Source: an uncultured bacterium
GTDB taxonomy: Bacteria > Spirochaetota > Leptospiria > Leptospirales > Leptonemataceae
DNA: 64,000 bases
Direction: 5' to 3'
NCBI GenBank assembly: GCA_937928085.1
Contig: CALFVU010000008.1
Coordinates: 186,001-250,000, forward strand
Positions 1 to 10,021 of this stretch are shown piece by piece. The position numbers and the translations under genes were made by a program. The notes under the pieces are model-generated. The model searched no databases. It saw nothing but the letters and a program-made list of their open reading frames with translations, and was not told the DNA's origin. The number at the start of each line of letters is the position of its first letter. The stretch's first letter is position 1.

Positions 1-397
1 CCCGAATTCCCATTTCAGATGATTTTTTTAAAAAGTACTCTCCTGTGAATGTATTTTTTTCTTTTTTGTATCGAAAAATTGGATTAAAATACGTCAAATA
101 TATTAAGGCAATATCTTCTTGTTGAGAGTGGATTTTTTGAGTTATTTCAAATATAGTTTCTAAAGAAAAGTCTTGATTTTTTGCAGATCGCACCATTGCT
201 TTTTGTATGATAGGACCATCAGCAGTAGGATCAGAAAAAGGGATACCCAATTCTAAAACATGAGCTCCCCCAAAAATCAAAGCTTTAGCAAATTCTAGAG
301 AAGATTCAAAGTCTGGATCTCCTAAAGTCAAATAAGGCATGAATAAGCAAGTTTTTTTTTCTTTTTTGATATTTTGTAATTTTAAAGATAAATTCAT
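1..397 (-). CDS. trpA: Tryptophan synthase alpha chain, N-terminal part (runs off the window)
   Basis: TrpA cleaves indole-3-glycerol phosphate to indole and glyceraldehyde 3-phosphate and passes the indole to TrpB. About 132 residues are visible. They contain the family signature [15 protein letters not shown] (residues 48-62); the catalytic Glu falls at residue 49 and the catalytic Asp at residue 60, exactly as in the Salmonella enzyme. The start ATG (397-395) overlaps the secA stop in an ATGA arrangement, so trpA is translated directly after secA rather than after trpB, which is unusual. The rest of the gene lies to the left of the window. The only trpB in view is a TrpB2-type gene about 40 kb away. 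Confidence 0.95.
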   Translation of the reverse strand, partial: MNLSLKLQNIKKEKKTCLFMPYLTLGDPDFESSLEFAKALIFGGAHVLELGIPFSDPTADGPIIQKAMVRSAKNQDFSLETIFEITQKIHSQQEDIALIYLTYFNPIFRYKKEKNTFTGEYFLKKSSEMGIR

Positions 398-3207
398 TTT
401 CTTTTTCTACTTCTTAAGGATTTTCTTTTAGAAGCTCCTCCACTAGAAACCACAATTGTTTCTGTTTTTTTAGAAGGTAATGAAGTAGTTTTTTCGGAAA
501 AAGCAGAAATTTGCTCATGTTTTTCTTCTCCAAAAACCTGTTTTTGTTGGCTTTCTTTTTTAATTGGTCCTTCGATTTGAATTTTAAATAAAAATTCAAT
601 ACTATATTCTTTTATAGTTTCTAATGCTTGTTCAAAAAGGTCAAATCCTTTTAGTTTATATTCTACCAGAGGATTTTTTTCAGAATAACTACTTGTCCAG
701 ATTCCCTCTCTTAAATGATCCATTTGATATAAATGTTCTTTCCATTTAGAATCTAATATATCTAAAACAACTCTTTTTTCGATATAATTGTAATCTTCTC
801 CAATCAAATTTGCTTTTTCGTTATAAACTTTTTTTCCCTGTTCGATAATGTATTTATATAACTCCACTTGAGGATCATCTTTTTGATTGATTATTTTTTG
901 AAGTATTTCTGAAAGGTTTAAATTTAGATTTAAATTTTGTTTAAGCCATTCTTCTAAAGAGCTTATATCCCAATTTTCTGGATTTTTGTCTTCACAAAAA
1001 TATAAAATTTTTTTTTCAATAACTTCCTCAAAAAAATCAAAAATCATATTCCGTATTGAAGAATTCATTAAAAGTTTATCCCTTTCTTTATAAATAATTT
1101 CTCTTTGTCTGTTTAAGACATCGTCATATTCTAGAAGATGTTTTCGAATGTCAAAATTATGATTTTCTACTTTTTTTTGTGCTCTTGCTATTGCTTTATC
1201 TACAAGTCGAGATTCCAACTCCTGTCCTTCCTCAACCCACATTTTTTCCATTAATTTTCTCCAACCTTCACCTCCAAATAATCGTAAAAGATGATCTTCT
1301 AAACTAAGATAAAATCGACTAGATCCGGGATCTCCTTGTCTTCCTGCTCTACCTCGTAGTTGATTATCAATTCTTCTTGCTTCGTGTCTTTCTGTACCTA
1401 TGATATGAAGTCCTCCTGCTTCTAATACTTTTTTATGATCTTCTAACCAGATTTTTGATTTAAACAGTATGTCTCTTGCAATTTTTTGGTCCTCTGTCTT
1501 TGAAATTGAAGGTATCAGTTCTTCTGCTTTTTCAAATTCTTTTCTTAAAATACATTCTTTAAATTCTCTAATCGAAGTTTCTGTTTCGTGAAATTTTTCT
1601 AAATCTTTTAAATAAATAGGATATCCACCTAAAATGATATCAGTACCTCTACCTGCCATGTTAGTCGCAATAGTGACAGCACCAGGCTTTCCAGCATTTG
1701 CTATAATCTCAGCTTCTTTTTCGTGATATTTTGCATTTAAAACTGAATGGGGAATTTTATGTTTTTTCAATAACTGAGATAGTTGTTCTGATTTTTCTAT
1801 AGAAATTGTTCCTACAAGTATTGGTTGTCCTTTTTCATGTTTTTCTAAAATTTCTTTGATAATCGCATTAAACTTTTCTTTTTCTGTTTTATACACTTTA
1901 TCAGGATAATCGATTCGAATGACTTTTTTATTGGTAGGAATTACCACTACATCAAGATTATAAATCTTCTTGAATTCTTCTGCTTCTGTATCTGCTGTCC
2001 CAGTCATTCCAGCAAGTTTTTTATACATTCGAAAATAATTCTGAAAAGTAATCGTTGCTAACGTCTGAGTTTCTTGCTTAATGGGAACACTTTCTTTTGC
2101 TTCTATAGCCTGATGCAAACCATCAGAATATCTTCTGCCTATCATCAATCTACCTGTATGTTCATCTACAATGATTACTTCTCCTTCCTTAACTACATAA
2201 TCTACTTCGTTTTTGTAAACTAAATGTGCTTTTAAAGATTGATTGATGGCTGCTACCGTGTTCATTAATTCAGGTGAAAACAAGTTAGATACTTTCAAAA
2301 TTTCTTCTAATTTTTTGACTCCTTCTTCTGTTAAGAGCACAGTTTTTGCTTTTTCATCAATATCATAATAATATCCACGGATTATATGAGGTTCTTCTAC
2401 TTGTCCTGGCTCTAATTTTCGTGGTGGGGGAGGTGGGGCATTTTTTTCTAAAAGGATTAAGTGTCGAATCGCTTTATCTGCAATTTGATAAATTTCTATG
2501 TTTTCTTCTGTAGGTCCGGAAATGATCAATGGAGTTCTTGCCTCGTCTATAAGAATAGAATCCACTTCGTCTACGATGGCATAATGATGTCCTCTTTGTA
2601 CTCGATAAAATAAATCGGTTACCATGTTATCTCTCAAATAATCAAATCCAAATTCATTGTTAGTACCATAAGTAATGTCTTTTGAATAAGCTAATTTTCT
2701 TTCTTCGAAATTCATCTGATTTTGTATATATCCTACTGAAACTCCAAGAAGATCATAAATAGGCTTCATCCAGTTTGCATCTCTTTTGGCAAGGTAATCA
2801 TTTACTGTTACTACATGTACACCTTCTCCTGTTAAAGCATTTAAGTAAATTGCTAAAGTAGAAGTTAGGGTTTTTCCTTCTCCAGTTTTCATTTCTGCTA
2901 TCTTGCCTTGGTGTAATACAATTCCACCCATAAGTTGAACATCGAAGTGTCTCTGACCAATTGTTCTCCAAGCTGCTTCTCTTACCAGTGCAAAAGCTTC
3001 AGGTAAAATATCATTTAAAATTTTTTCTTTATCTGAACTTTTTCGGATTAAATCTCGAAAAGATTCTGTTTTTATTTTAAAATCTTCAGATTGTAGTTGT
3101 TTCATTTGTGGTTCTAATGAGTTAATTTTTTCAATTATTGGTATAAGTTTTTTTATATCTCTTTCGTGTTTTGTTCCAAATAGGATCTTAAGTGCTTTTT
3201 CTAACAT
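394..3207 (-). CDS. secA: Preprotein translocase ATPase SecA
   Basis: SecA is the cytoplasmic ATPase motor that pushes unfolded preproteins through SecYEG. The 937-residue protein has Walker A MKTGEGKT (106-113), the DEVD Walker B box (213-216) followed by [15 protein letters not shown], and the C-terminal helicase-like domain with MAGRGTDI and the [11 protein letters not shown] motif. The pre-protein cross-linking insertion includes a run of five prolines. The C-terminus ends in a Lys/Arg/Ser-rich tail without the CxCx8CH/C zinc motif that binds SecB in many Gram-negatives. An AAGGAAT ribosome site precedes the ATG, and the O-antigen-ligase-like gene downstream of 3211 ends only 3 nt upstream of the start. 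The stop overlaps trpA. Confidence 0.99.
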   Translation of the reverse strand: MLEKALKILFGTKHERDIKKLIPIIEKINSLEPQMKQLQSEDFKIKTESFRDLIRKSSDKEKILNDILPEAFALVREAAWRTIGQRHFDVQLMGGIVLHQGKIAEMKTGEGKTLTSTLAIYLNALTGEGVHVVTVNDYLAKRDANWMKPIYDLLGVSVGYIQNQMNFEERKLAYSKDITYGTNNEFGFDYLRDNMVTDLFYRVQRGHHYAIVDEVDSILIDEARTPLIISGPTEENIEIYQIADKAIRHLILLEKNAPPPPPRKLEPGQVEEPHIIRGYYYDIDEKAKTVLLTEEGVKKLEEILKVSNLFSPELMNTVAAINQSLKAHLVYKNEVDYVVKEGEVIIVDEHTGRLMIGRRYSDGLHQAIEAKESVPIKQETQTLATITFQNYFRMYKKLAGMTGTADTEAEEFKKIYNLDVVVIPTNKKVIRIDYPDKVYKTEKEKFNAIIKEILEKHEKGQPILVGTISIEKSEQLSQLLKKHKIPHSVLNAKYHEKEAEIIANAGKPGAVTIATNMAGRGTDIILGGYPIYLKDLEKFHETETSIREFKECILRKEFEKAEELIPSISKTEDQKIARDILFKSKIWLEDHKKVLEAGGLHIIGTERHEARRIDNQLRGRAGRQGDPGSSRFYLSLEDHLLRLFGGEGWRKLMEKMWVEEGQELESRLVDKAIARAQKKVENHNFDIRKHLLEYDDVLNRQREIIYKERDKLLMNSSIRNMIFDFFEEVIEKKILYFCEDKNPENWDISSLEEWLKQNLNLNLNLSEILQKIINQKDDPQVELYKYIIEQGKKVYNEKANLIGEDYNYIEKRVVLDILDSKWKEHLYQMDHLREGIWTSSYSEKNPLVEYKLKGFDLFEQALETIKEYSIEFLFKIQIEGPIKKESQQKQVFGEEKHEQISAFSEKTTSLPSKKTETIVVSSGGASKRKSLRSRKRK

Positions 3208-3210
3208 AAG

Positions 3211-4545
3211 CTATTCCTTATTGTGAGTTTTTTTGATTTTTAAAATTCCTAGACTAATACCATAAAGTAACCAATATAATTGCATAGTATAATCATCCAA
3301 AAAAAAGCATTGAAACATTCCTGCAAACAATAAATAAATAGGAGAAAATAAGAAAACTAAAAATAGATCTTTCGTTGTGTAATGATTTTTGTCCAGAAAA
3401 TTTATGTTATGATGTAGAATTTTTAGTTTTTGATAAAAAATATTCAAAAATAAAATTATTCCAATCACTCCTGCACTTGCTAAAAAATAAACAAAATCAT
3501 TATGGGCGTGCATAATTTCTGTTTGATATAATGGATACCATAATAAAGGTTTTTCTTGAACTGTATTAAGAATTTCTTGAAAAATATTACTTGAAAAATT
3601 TAAAGTTCCAACTCCCACAATAAAATGCTTGACAAATACTTCAAAGGAAAGATACCACAGAAAAGTTCTTTGATAATCTGAATGTTTTTTGTAAAAAGGA
3701 AAAATTCTAAGTAAATTCTCGGGCAAAACTAAAGACGCAACATATAAACTAAACGCTACAAACATTAAAAGAAAAACAAAAATTATCAACTTTTTTTTGC
3801 TTTTCAAATTTATATAAAATATATATACAAATGAAATCGTTAATCCAAATATAGCTGATCTGGCATGGCTAAAAATAATTATACTTGAAATCAACACAAA
3901 TATAATCATATGTTTTATTGAAACTGCTTTTAAAATACGGTAAAAATAAAAAAAAGAAATTAAGCTCATCATTGAACCAAAAGAAAGATGAGTTCCGGTA
4001 AAACCTACAGGAATGTAAATTCCTAAAGGAAATTGACTACCTAAAAAATTTCCATTTTCTAAGGGAAAACGAAAAAGCAAATGTTGAGCCCTATATTTTG
4101 TATTAAAAAAAAATCCATTTTGTAAATGATATAAAAGATTTGGTAAACGAAATGGCAAAAAAGAAGATACTATACCTACTATAAGAAATATAAGAAATAT
4201 TATAGTTAAAATTTTTAAAAGTTTTTCTTTATATTCACTTTGAACAAAATAATACGACCATACACCAAAAAAGATTAAAAAAAAATCTTTTATCGATACT
4301 AGTGAATATTGGGCATTGATTATATTGCTTATATAAATCCAAATATAGAAAATTAAAGTAGATAAAAAAATTGTTTTGCTTTCCGAATCAATAATTATTT
4401 TTTTTTTGTAAATTAAATATAATATCAAAATGGAAGAGCTCAAGTAAATAAAACTTTGTGTTAATGAAATAGAAAAAGGAAGAAAAAAAATTCCAAGAAC
4501 ACCCAAATAAAAAATAAATGTTTCTAGTTTTTGAGAGGTTAGCAT
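3211..4545 (-). CDS. O-antigen ligase/polymerase-like membrane protein (Wzy_C family)
   Basis: This 444-residue protein is almost entirely hydrophobic, with about ten to twelve membrane helices. A large extracytoplasmic loop lies between the later helices and carries HAHNDFVYFLASAGVIG, the conserved His-containing motif of the Wzy_C/O-antigen-ligase family. Members either polymerise O-units or ligate O-antigen to lipid A core in the inner membrane, using undecaprenyl-linked glycans. The sequence cannot decide between ligase and polymerase, because no other wzx/wzy-type gene is adjacent. It lies immediately upstream of secA (3-nt gap) and is probably co-transcribed with it. It begins just past the terminator of the next gene upstream. 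Confidence 0.75.
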   Translation of the reverse strand: MLTSQKLETFIFYLGVLGIFFLPFSISLTQSFIYLSSSILILYLIYKKKIIIDSESKTIFLSTLIFYIWIYISNIINAQYSLVSIKDFFLIFFGVWSYYFVQSEYKEKLLKILTIIFLIFLIVGIVSSFLPFRLPNLLYHLQNGFFFNTKYRAQHLLFRFPLENGNFLGSQFPLGIYIPVGFTGTHLSFGSMMSLISFFYFYRILKAVSIKHMIIFVLISSIIIFSHARSAIFGLTISFVYIFYINLKSKKKLIIFVFLLMFVAFSLYVASLVLPENLLRIFPFYKKHSDYQRTFLWYLSFEVFVKHFIVGVGTLNFSSNIFQEILNTVQEKPLLWYPLYQTEIMHAHNDFVYFLASAGVIGIILFLNIFYQKLKILHHNINFLDKNHYTTKDLFLVFLFSPIYLLFAGMFQCFFLDDYTMQLYWLLYGISLGILKIKKTHNKE

Positions 4546-4581
4546 GATCTTAAAGAAAAAAATTATTATAAAATAAAAAGT

Positions 4582-4607
4582 AAGAATTCAGTAAAAACTG
4601 AATTCTT
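4582..4607 (-). terminator. Rho-independent terminator of the CitE-like gene
   Basis: A perfect 11-bp inverted repeat (AAGAATTCAGT, AAAA loop, ACTGAATTCTT on the plus strand) lies just past the stop of the CitE-like gene. Read on the minus strand it is followed by ACTTTTTATTTT. It separates that gene from the O-antigen-ligase-like gene. Confidence 0.85.
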
Positions 4608-4624
4608 TTATACGATTTGTTTTT

Positions 4625-5611
4625 CTAGCTAAACCAGCGTTTCGTTGCTTCTTCTGGCAAAGAAATTCCGGAGACTTTTGCTCTTTGAACTAATGTCCAA
4701 AAACCTCTGTATGTAGCTCTATCGTGTAGTTCTCCTTCAAACTGAATTGGACCCCAATTTGCATCTTGTGCTGCTAAAAGAATTTTAACAGCTTTATCGA
4801 CTTCACTCAAATCTGGCTTCATAGCTTCTACAATAGCATCGATTTGAGTAGGATAAATTGACCACATTCTAAGAAAACCAAACTTGTAACGGGCAATTTC
4901 AGCATCTTTTTTAGTTTGTTCATAATTTTTTAAATCAAGAGTAACATTGTGTGCAGGTACTAAACCATGAGCTAAGGCTGTGGCAACTACTTGAGCTTTT
5001 GCTCTTCGTATTAGTTCATGTTCAAACTGTCCGGGACTTTTCATATTACTTAAAGGAATTGCTCCGAAATGTCCCGAAATAAAATCCATTAAACCAAAAT
5101 CTAAAACTTGCATCCACGGTAATTGAGCAATTTTCTCTACATCTCTTAATGCACCATGGGTTTCGATAAGACAATGAATAGGAATTTCTCTTTTTAGTCC
5201 AGTTTTTACAGTTAATTCTTGAATATATTCAATCATTTCCTTTACTTGATCCACTGAAGTAGGTTTTGGAATAGTAATATACGAAACTACATCACCAGCA
5301 CCTTTAATAACAATTTCAGCATCTTGTTTCCAAAATTCTTTATGTGTATAGTCATGGATTCGTACACCCGCCATTTTGAATTCATTTTCATTTGAATTTA
5401 ATAATCGAACAATCATCTCAGCATGTTGCTTTTCCTGACCTTTTGGAGCTCCATCTTCGCAATCCATGGTAATATCAAAAATAGGACCTTTTTCTTTTTG
5501 GAAGCCAAAAGCCTTTACAATCATTTTTTCGATTCCAGCAAAATGTTCACAACTTGGAATTACTGGGAAAGGCTTTTCTCCAGGGAAAAGTGCTTGATTA
5601 GGATGAATCAT
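4625..5611 (-). CDS. HpcH/HpaI aldolase / citrate lyase beta-like (malyl-CoA lyase type) enzyme
   Basis: This is a 328-residue TIM-barrel C-C lyase of the CitE/malyl-CoA lyase superfamily, which cleaves or condenses CoA thioesters such as malyl-CoA using Mg2+. Visible signatures are MDCEDG (49-54), the IETHGALRDVEKI strand with the metal-ligand Glu, and the following DFGLMDFISGHFG. Length and these motifs fit the malyl-CoA/beta-methylmalyl-CoA lyase branch better than the CitE subunit of citrate lyase, and no citD/citF neighbours are present. The exact substrate (malyl-CoA, citramalyl-CoA or other) is not resolved. The start has a good AAGGAG site, and a strong terminator follows the gene, so it is probably monocistronic. 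Confidence 0.8.
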   Translation of the reverse strand: MIHPNQALFPGEKPFPVIPSCEHFAGIEKMIVKAFGFQKEKGPIFDITMDCEDGAPKGQEKQHAEMIVRLLNSNENEFKMAGVRIHDYTHKEFWKQDAEIVIKGAGDVVSYITIPKPTSVDQVKEMIEYIQELTVKTGLKREIPIHCLIETHGALRDVEKIAQLPWMQVLDFGLMDFISGHFGAIPLSNMKSPGQFEHELIRRAKAQVVATALAHGLVPAHNVTLDLKNYEQTKKDAEIARYKFGFLRMWSIYPTQIDAIVEAMKPDLSEVDKAVKILLAAQDANWGPIQFEGELHDRATYRGFWTLVQRAKVSGISLPEEATKRWFS

Positions 5612-5707
5612 ACAATCTCCTTCGTATCGTTTTTAAATACCAAGCTATTTTTTTATGTTAACCTTTCTACAATTTTTTAAATTAAAGAAATTGATTTAAA
5701 ATAAGAT

Positions 5708-6391
5708 TTATAATTTTTTTTTATTATTAGATCGCTTATCTCTTTCTATTTGGGCTTGTTGTAGATTGAACATCATTTTTTCTTTTACTAAATTTCGATA
5801 GTATTCAAACTCTTCTTCTCCTAGATTCGGAGGAATAAAAATTGGATCTCCATATCGGATCACAATTTGATTAAATAAAAATGGAATTCGTGTTTGATCC
5901 CACGAGTTTAATATTTTTTGTTTTGTAGATTCAAAATGAAAAGGAATAATTGGAATTCCGGTTTTAGAAGCAACAGTAATAATACCATCCTGGACTTCGA
6001 AAATTGGTCCTTTTGGACCATCAGGTGTGATGATAATTCTTTTGTTTTCTTTAACAAGTTTTATTAAAGTTTTCAGGGCTTGAATTCCTCCTTTTGAACT
6101 ACTACCTCTTACGCTATGATTTTTAAATTTTTTTGCTATAGTATCAATCAAATCTCCATCTTTGGATTGAGAGATCAAGATATAAAAATTTAAATTTTCT
6201 ATTAAAATCACACCAGCAAAGACATTGCAGTGCCAGGCAGATAAAATAAAAGGTTTGTTCAAATTGATATATTCTTCGAATTTTTCATGATTTATTTTTA
6301 TAATTTTAGAAGTAAGAACTACAAATCTTAAATAAATAGGGATTAAAAATAGTGATAATTTCTCTAAAATTTTTTTGATTTTTTTTTTCAT
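5708..6391 (-). CDS. DUF374-type lysophospholipid acyltransferase
   Basis: The 227-residue protein belongs to the LPLAT superfamily, DUF374 branch, often found with lipid A or surface-lipid biosynthesis genes. It has a hydrophobic N-terminal anchor, a WHCN motif in the position of the usual HxxxxD catalytic box, RGSSSKGG, and ITPDGPKGP, which matches the conserved P-D-G-P-K-G-P block of DUF374. It probably transfers an acyl chain at the inner face of the cytoplasmic membrane; the acceptor is unknown. An in-frame TTG 9 nt upstream is possible, but I chose the ATG at 6391. The gene is divergent from rtcB. Confidence 0.8.
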   Translation of the reverse strand: MKKKIKKILEKLSLFLIPIYLRFVVLTSKIIKINHEKFEEYINLNKPFILSAWHCNVFAGVILIENLNFYILISQSKDGDLIDTIAKKFKNHSVRGSSSKGGIQALKTLIKLVKENKRIIITPDGPKGPIFEVQDGIITVASKTGIPIIPFHFESTKQKILNSWDQTRIPFLFNQIVIRYGDPIFIPPNLGEEEFEYYRNLVKEKMMFNLQQAQIERDKRSNNKKKL

Positions 6392-6478
6392 TTTGTTCAA
6401 AACTTCAAAATAATTTTAATATTCAAATCATTTTTTTGTAGCTATGGATCGTTTATTTTTTTAATTTTACATTACATT

Positions 6479-7669
6479 ATGCATATTCTAAAAGAAAAAG
6501 ATTTTAAAGTTCCTATTTATGTTTGGGCAGATTTAGAAGAAATAGAAGAAGAAGCAAAAAAACAATTATATAATATTGCAAAACTTCCATGGGTATTTCA
6601 TCATATTGCAGTGATGCCGGACGTTCATTATGGAATTGGGGCTACAGTAGGTTCAGTAATTGCAATGAAAGATGCTGTCAGTCCTGCAGCGGTTGGTGTA
6701 GATATTGGTTGTGGAATGGCAGCGATCCAGACAAATTTAAAAGCAAGTGAACTCCCCGACTCTTTAAAAGTCATAAGATTGGAATTAGAAAAAGCAATTC
6801 CTTTAGGATTTGATGAGCATTCTACTTCTGTTTATTTTAAATATCTACCTCCAGAATTACTAAAAGAAGCTGAAGAATTATTTAAAAATTTTTATGATTT
6901 AACACAAAAAGTACATCATTTAAAAACAAAATCCGAAAAGCAGTTAGGAAGTTTGGGGGGAGGCAATCATTTTATAGAGTTATGTTTGGATCAAAATCAA
7001 CAAGTATGGTTAATGTTACACTCCGGTTCTCGAAATATTGGAAATGAAATTGCAAAATATCATATAGAAAGAGCTAAAAAGTTATCCCATAATCAAGACT
7101 TACCCGATCCAGATCTTGCTGTTTATCTGGCAGGTACAAAAGAAATGGAAGAATACAGACATGATTTATTTTGGGCACAACGATATGCGTTTTTGAATCG
7201 AAGTGTAATATTAGAAATTTATAAAAGTATATTAAAAAAATATTTTCCCCATTTAACCGAAATTCAGAGAGTTGTTTGTCATCATAATTATGTAGCAGAG
7301 GAGTATCATTATGGAAGTAAGGTTTTTATTACCCGAAAAGGAGCAATTAGGGCAGGGAAAGGAGAAATGGGAATTATTCCAGGGTCTATGGGAAATAAAA
7401 GCTATATCGTTCGCGGATTAGGAAATAAAGAATCTTACCTAAGTGCTTCTCATGGTGCTGGAAGAAAAATGAGTAGAAGAAAAGCGAAGCAACTATTTAC
7501 AAAAGAAGATCTAATAGAACAAACTATGGGAGTAGAATGTAGAAAGGATACTTCTATTATTGACGAAATTCCGGCAGCATACAAAAATATTCAAAGAGTT
7601 ATGGAACTACAACAAGATCTGGTAGAAATCGTTTATGAACTTAAACAAATTTTATGTGTTAAGGGTTAA
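6479..7669 (+). CDS. rtcB: RNA-splicing ligase RtcB
   Basis: RtcB joins RNA 2',3'-cyclic phosphate or 3'-phosphate ends to 5'-OH ends with GTP and Mn2+, in RNA repair or tRNA splicing. The 396-residue protein shows the metal-site motif GVDIGCGM (Asp75, Cys78), the HSGSRNIG histidine block, and SASHGAGRKMSR, in which His325 corresponds to the guanylylated histidine. Length is that of the compact bacterial form. No rtcA, rtcR or archease gene lies beside it; it is flanked by an acyltransferase (divergent) and a CPBP protease (convergent, overlapping by 4 bp). It appears to be an isolated gene with its own promoter in the 87-bp gap. Confidence 0.97.
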   Translation: MHILKEKDFKVPIYVWADLEEIEEEAKKQLYNIAKLPWVFHHIAVMPDVHYGIGATVGSVIAMKDAVSPAAVGVDIGCGMAAIQTNLKASELPDSLKVIRLELEKAIPLGFDEHSTSVYFKYLPPELLKEAEELFKNFYDLTQKVHHLKTKSEKQLGSLGGGNHFIELCLDQNQQVWLMLHSGSRNIGNEIAKYHIERAKKLSHNQDLPDPDLAVYLAGTKEMEEYRHDLFWAQRYAFLNRSVILEIYKSILKKYFPHLTEIQRVVCHHNYVAEEYHYGSKVFITRKGAIRAGKGEMGIIPGSMGNKSYIVRGLGNKESYLSASHGAGRKMSRRKAKQLFTKEDLIEQTMGVECRKDTSIIDEIPAAYKNIQRVMELQQDLVEIVYELKQILCVKG

Positions 7670-9126
7670 AACGTTTTGAACATCAAATAGTTTATTGTGA
7701 TCGCAAGAGTATTAACACAAAAATGTGTGGTAATAGGTGAAACTAAACTTGGTCTATACTCTCGTAAAATAGCTAAACTAAAACCTAAAAATATCAAGTA
7801 AGGAAAAGCTATAATTCCTTGAGGATGAAGACTCGCAAATATGATTCCAGACAAAAAACCAGAGAAAAATACAGTAAACTTGTAACGAAAAACACCATAA
7901 ATTAAATTTCTAAAAACAAATTCCTCAATGATTGGTGCTAAAACACTTGCTAATAAAAAAGTTTCAAAGAAATGTTTATGCACAAAAAAGGAAATTGGAT
8001 GTGCATCCTCTGGTTGTACCTCCTTGCCCATTATAAACATACTAAGAAAAAGAATACTTAAAGAAATAGGAAAAATTACGATAAATCCAATCAATCCATA
8101 ATAAACCTCTTTTAAAATAGATAGTGGTTTTATATTTTTTTGTTGTGTTAAAAATTCAATTTTTTTGATAACATCCTCTTCTTTTCTTTCTTCATAAGTG
8201 ATAGAATGATTCAAGAAATTTTCTTGTTTGTAAAGAAATACCTGAAATCTAAATAATTGAAATAGCTTTTCTTTTCCTAATTCGTTATAGAGATATAACA
8301 GTACAATTATAAAAACGAAAAAAGAATATCCAATTTGAAAATAAAGATATTCCTGTTCTTTAAAAGGAATCAATTTTGTAAGAATGATATGTACTGGTAT
8401 ACTAAGAAATAAATAGATCAAAGAAGTTTCTAGAAATAGCCATATAGTCGAGACAGGTAAACTTCGAATATAGCTTCCATAAAAGTTTTGTGGTGGCAAG
8501 CTAATAAATTGATTTAAGATATAAATTCCTAAAAAAAACGAAATTAAAGTAAAAAACGTAATAAAAAGAATTCCGTATTCCAGAGGTTTTACTTCTTTTA
8601 ATAGTTGTTGATAATATTTTTGATAACTTTGTTGATCTGAATATTTTAAATAATCTAAAAAAGCTATTTTCCCAATGGAATATTTAAAAAGTTCTGAATT
8701 TGTATTTATAATTTTTTTTTGTTCTATATAAATTTCTTCTAAAATTTTAATAAATTCTTTATATTTTTCATCTTTTATGTTAGATAATTCTATACGAAAC
8801 TTTTCTCTCTTGTTGGAAAAATGAGAAGATATAATATAATTGTAAATTTGAACTTCTAAATGATCTTCGTACTCTTTAGATATATAACTGATTTGCTGAA
8901 AAATTTGTTCCTGTATTTTAAGTTGTTGCTTTTCTGGCAAATCCATAGAAATCAAAATTTGAAAGTAAATAATTTTATAAAGAAATTCAATTCTCTTTTC
9001 TTCTAAATTTATTGGAGAATGATCCTTAGAAAATGTTAAACTTTTTCTATAAAATAAGCTAATTACAATGACAAAAGCTAAAAATAAGGAAAACAATATT
9101 CTTGTTAAATAGTTTTTATACATCAT
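7666..9126 (-). CDS. CPBP-family (type II CAAX-like) intramembrane protease
   Basis: A 486-residue membrane protein with an N-terminal anchor, a hydrophilic region of about 130 residues, then roughly eight membrane helices. The C-terminal third carries the Abi/CPBP motifs: the diglutamate IIEEFVFRN, followed by FASLHP and THFCVN, which supply the glutamates and histidines of this metallo- or glutamate-type intramembrane protease. Substrates are unknown. The family includes CAAX proteases and bacterial membrane-protein processing enzymes. It is the last gene of the block that begins with carA and overlaps the upstream glycan gene by 11 nt. The long soluble N-terminal segment is unusual for the family. 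Confidence 0.8.
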   Translation of the reverse strand: MMYKNYLTRILFSLFLAFVIVISLFYRKSLTFSKDHSPINLEEKRIEFLYKIIYFQILISMDLPEKQQLKIQEQIFQQISYISKEYEDHLEVQIYNYIISSHFSNKREKFRIELSNIKDEKYKEFIKILEEIYIEQKKIINTNSELFKYSIGKIAFLDYLKYSDQQSYQKYYQQLLKEVKPLEYGILFITFFTLISFFLGIYILNQFISLPPQNFYGSYIRSLPVSTIWLFLETSLIYLFLSIPVHIILTKLIPFKEQEYLYFQIGYSFFVFIIVLLYLYNELGKEKLFQLFRFQVFLYKQENFLNHSITYEERKEEDVIKKIEFLTQQKNIKPLSILKEVYYGLIGFIVIFPISLSILFLSMFIMGKEVQPEDAHPISFFVHKHFFETFLLASVLAPIIEEFVFRNLIYGVFRYKFTVFFSGFLSGIIFASLHPQGIIAFPYLIFLGFSLAILREYRPSLVSPITTHFCVNTLAITINYLMFKTF

Positions 9127-10021
9127 GTTCTTTTAACCAATTCAAAATTTTTTGATAAGGAGTCCATAAATTAAATTGAATCTCTTGAGTAAAATTTTTA
9201 AAATTAAAATATAAAAATGTATGATTGTGAATTTTTAATTCTTCTACTAAATAATTTTTACATTCTTTTTTTATCTTATTAAGTATTTGATTATGAATTT
9301 TGCTTTTTATGTAATAAGCTAAAATTTCTTTTTCTAAAAGCATACTTTCATACATCAATAAACCCGGATACGTTACAATAAGATCTGATTTTAATAAAAT
9401 TTTGTAAAATTTATTTAAAGAATAAAAGTGTTTTGAATCGATTTGTATCAATTTTTTAAAAGAAAATTTTATTTCTAATTCGTTTTTTATTTTTTGTATA
9501 TTTGAAACTTGATGTTTTTGAATTCCAGCATAAAAAAGAAGTTGTTTTTTATTTTTTCTTTCTTGTTTATGATTTATAGTTAAATAAGGATTTATAAGAA
9601 AATTTTGTAGTAATTCTTTTATATTTTTTTTTGAATTAACACCCGGTAGGGAATCAAAATAATCATAGTTTTTATTTTTTTTATATTCACAGTCTAAACA
9701 TAAAACTCTATAGTTAATATAAAATTTAACAATTTCGTTTATCTTAAAATTACGGATATCTAAAATTAAATCATAAAATTTCTGTTGAGTAAAGTTTTGA
9801 ATTTCTTTTAGATTAAAAATTACAACATAGGGAACTGTTTGATTCAAAAATTCATCCAACCAAGCAAGTGAATTTCTGTTAATATTTAAAATAAATACAA
9901 TATAATTTTTGTAATATTTTTTTATAAAATTAGTTATATAAAAAATTCTTGCGATATGACCAGTACCTTCCGCTAATGCATAAAAATGGATTTCCCTTTT
10001 AAAATCGTTTTTGTTCCACAT
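9116..10021 (-). CDS. PseG/MurG-like glycosyltransferase-fold protein
   Basis: The 301-residue protein opens with HFYALAEGTGHIARIFYI, the glycine-rich GxGHxxR signature of GT-B proteins such as MurG and PseG (UDP-sugar hydrolase of pseudaminic acid synthesis). The C-terminal half has VTYPGLLMYESMLLEKEILAY, like the nucleotide-sugar-binding loop of this fold. The middle is lysine/asparagine-rich and divergent, so the reaction cannot be named. It lies directly after the SpsF-like cytidylyltransferase (23-nt overlap). That pairing is typical of nonulosonic-acid or spore-coat-type glycan pathways and suggests a sugar-activation or transfer role. Confidence 0.6.
   Translation of the reverse strand: MWNKNDFKREIHFYALAEGTGHIARIFYITNFIKKYYKNYIVFILNINRNSLAWLDEFLNQTVPYVVIFNLKEIQNFTQQKFYDLILDIRNFKINEIVKFYINYRVLCLDCEYKKNKNYDYFDSLPGVNSKKNIKELLQNFLINPYLTINHKQERKNKKQLLFYAGIQKHQVSNIQKIKNELEIKFSFKKLIQIDSKHFYSLNKFYKILLKSDLIVTYPGLLMYESMLLEKEILAYYIKSKIHNQILNKIKKECKNYLVEELKIHNHTFLYFNFKNFTQEIQFNLWTPYQKILNWLKEHDV

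Noticed and set aside
2400-2450. Five-proline run in SecA as a ribosome-stalling or phase-variable tract
   Set aside because: It lies in the family's usual variable insertion; the codons are mixed, so slippage is not supported.
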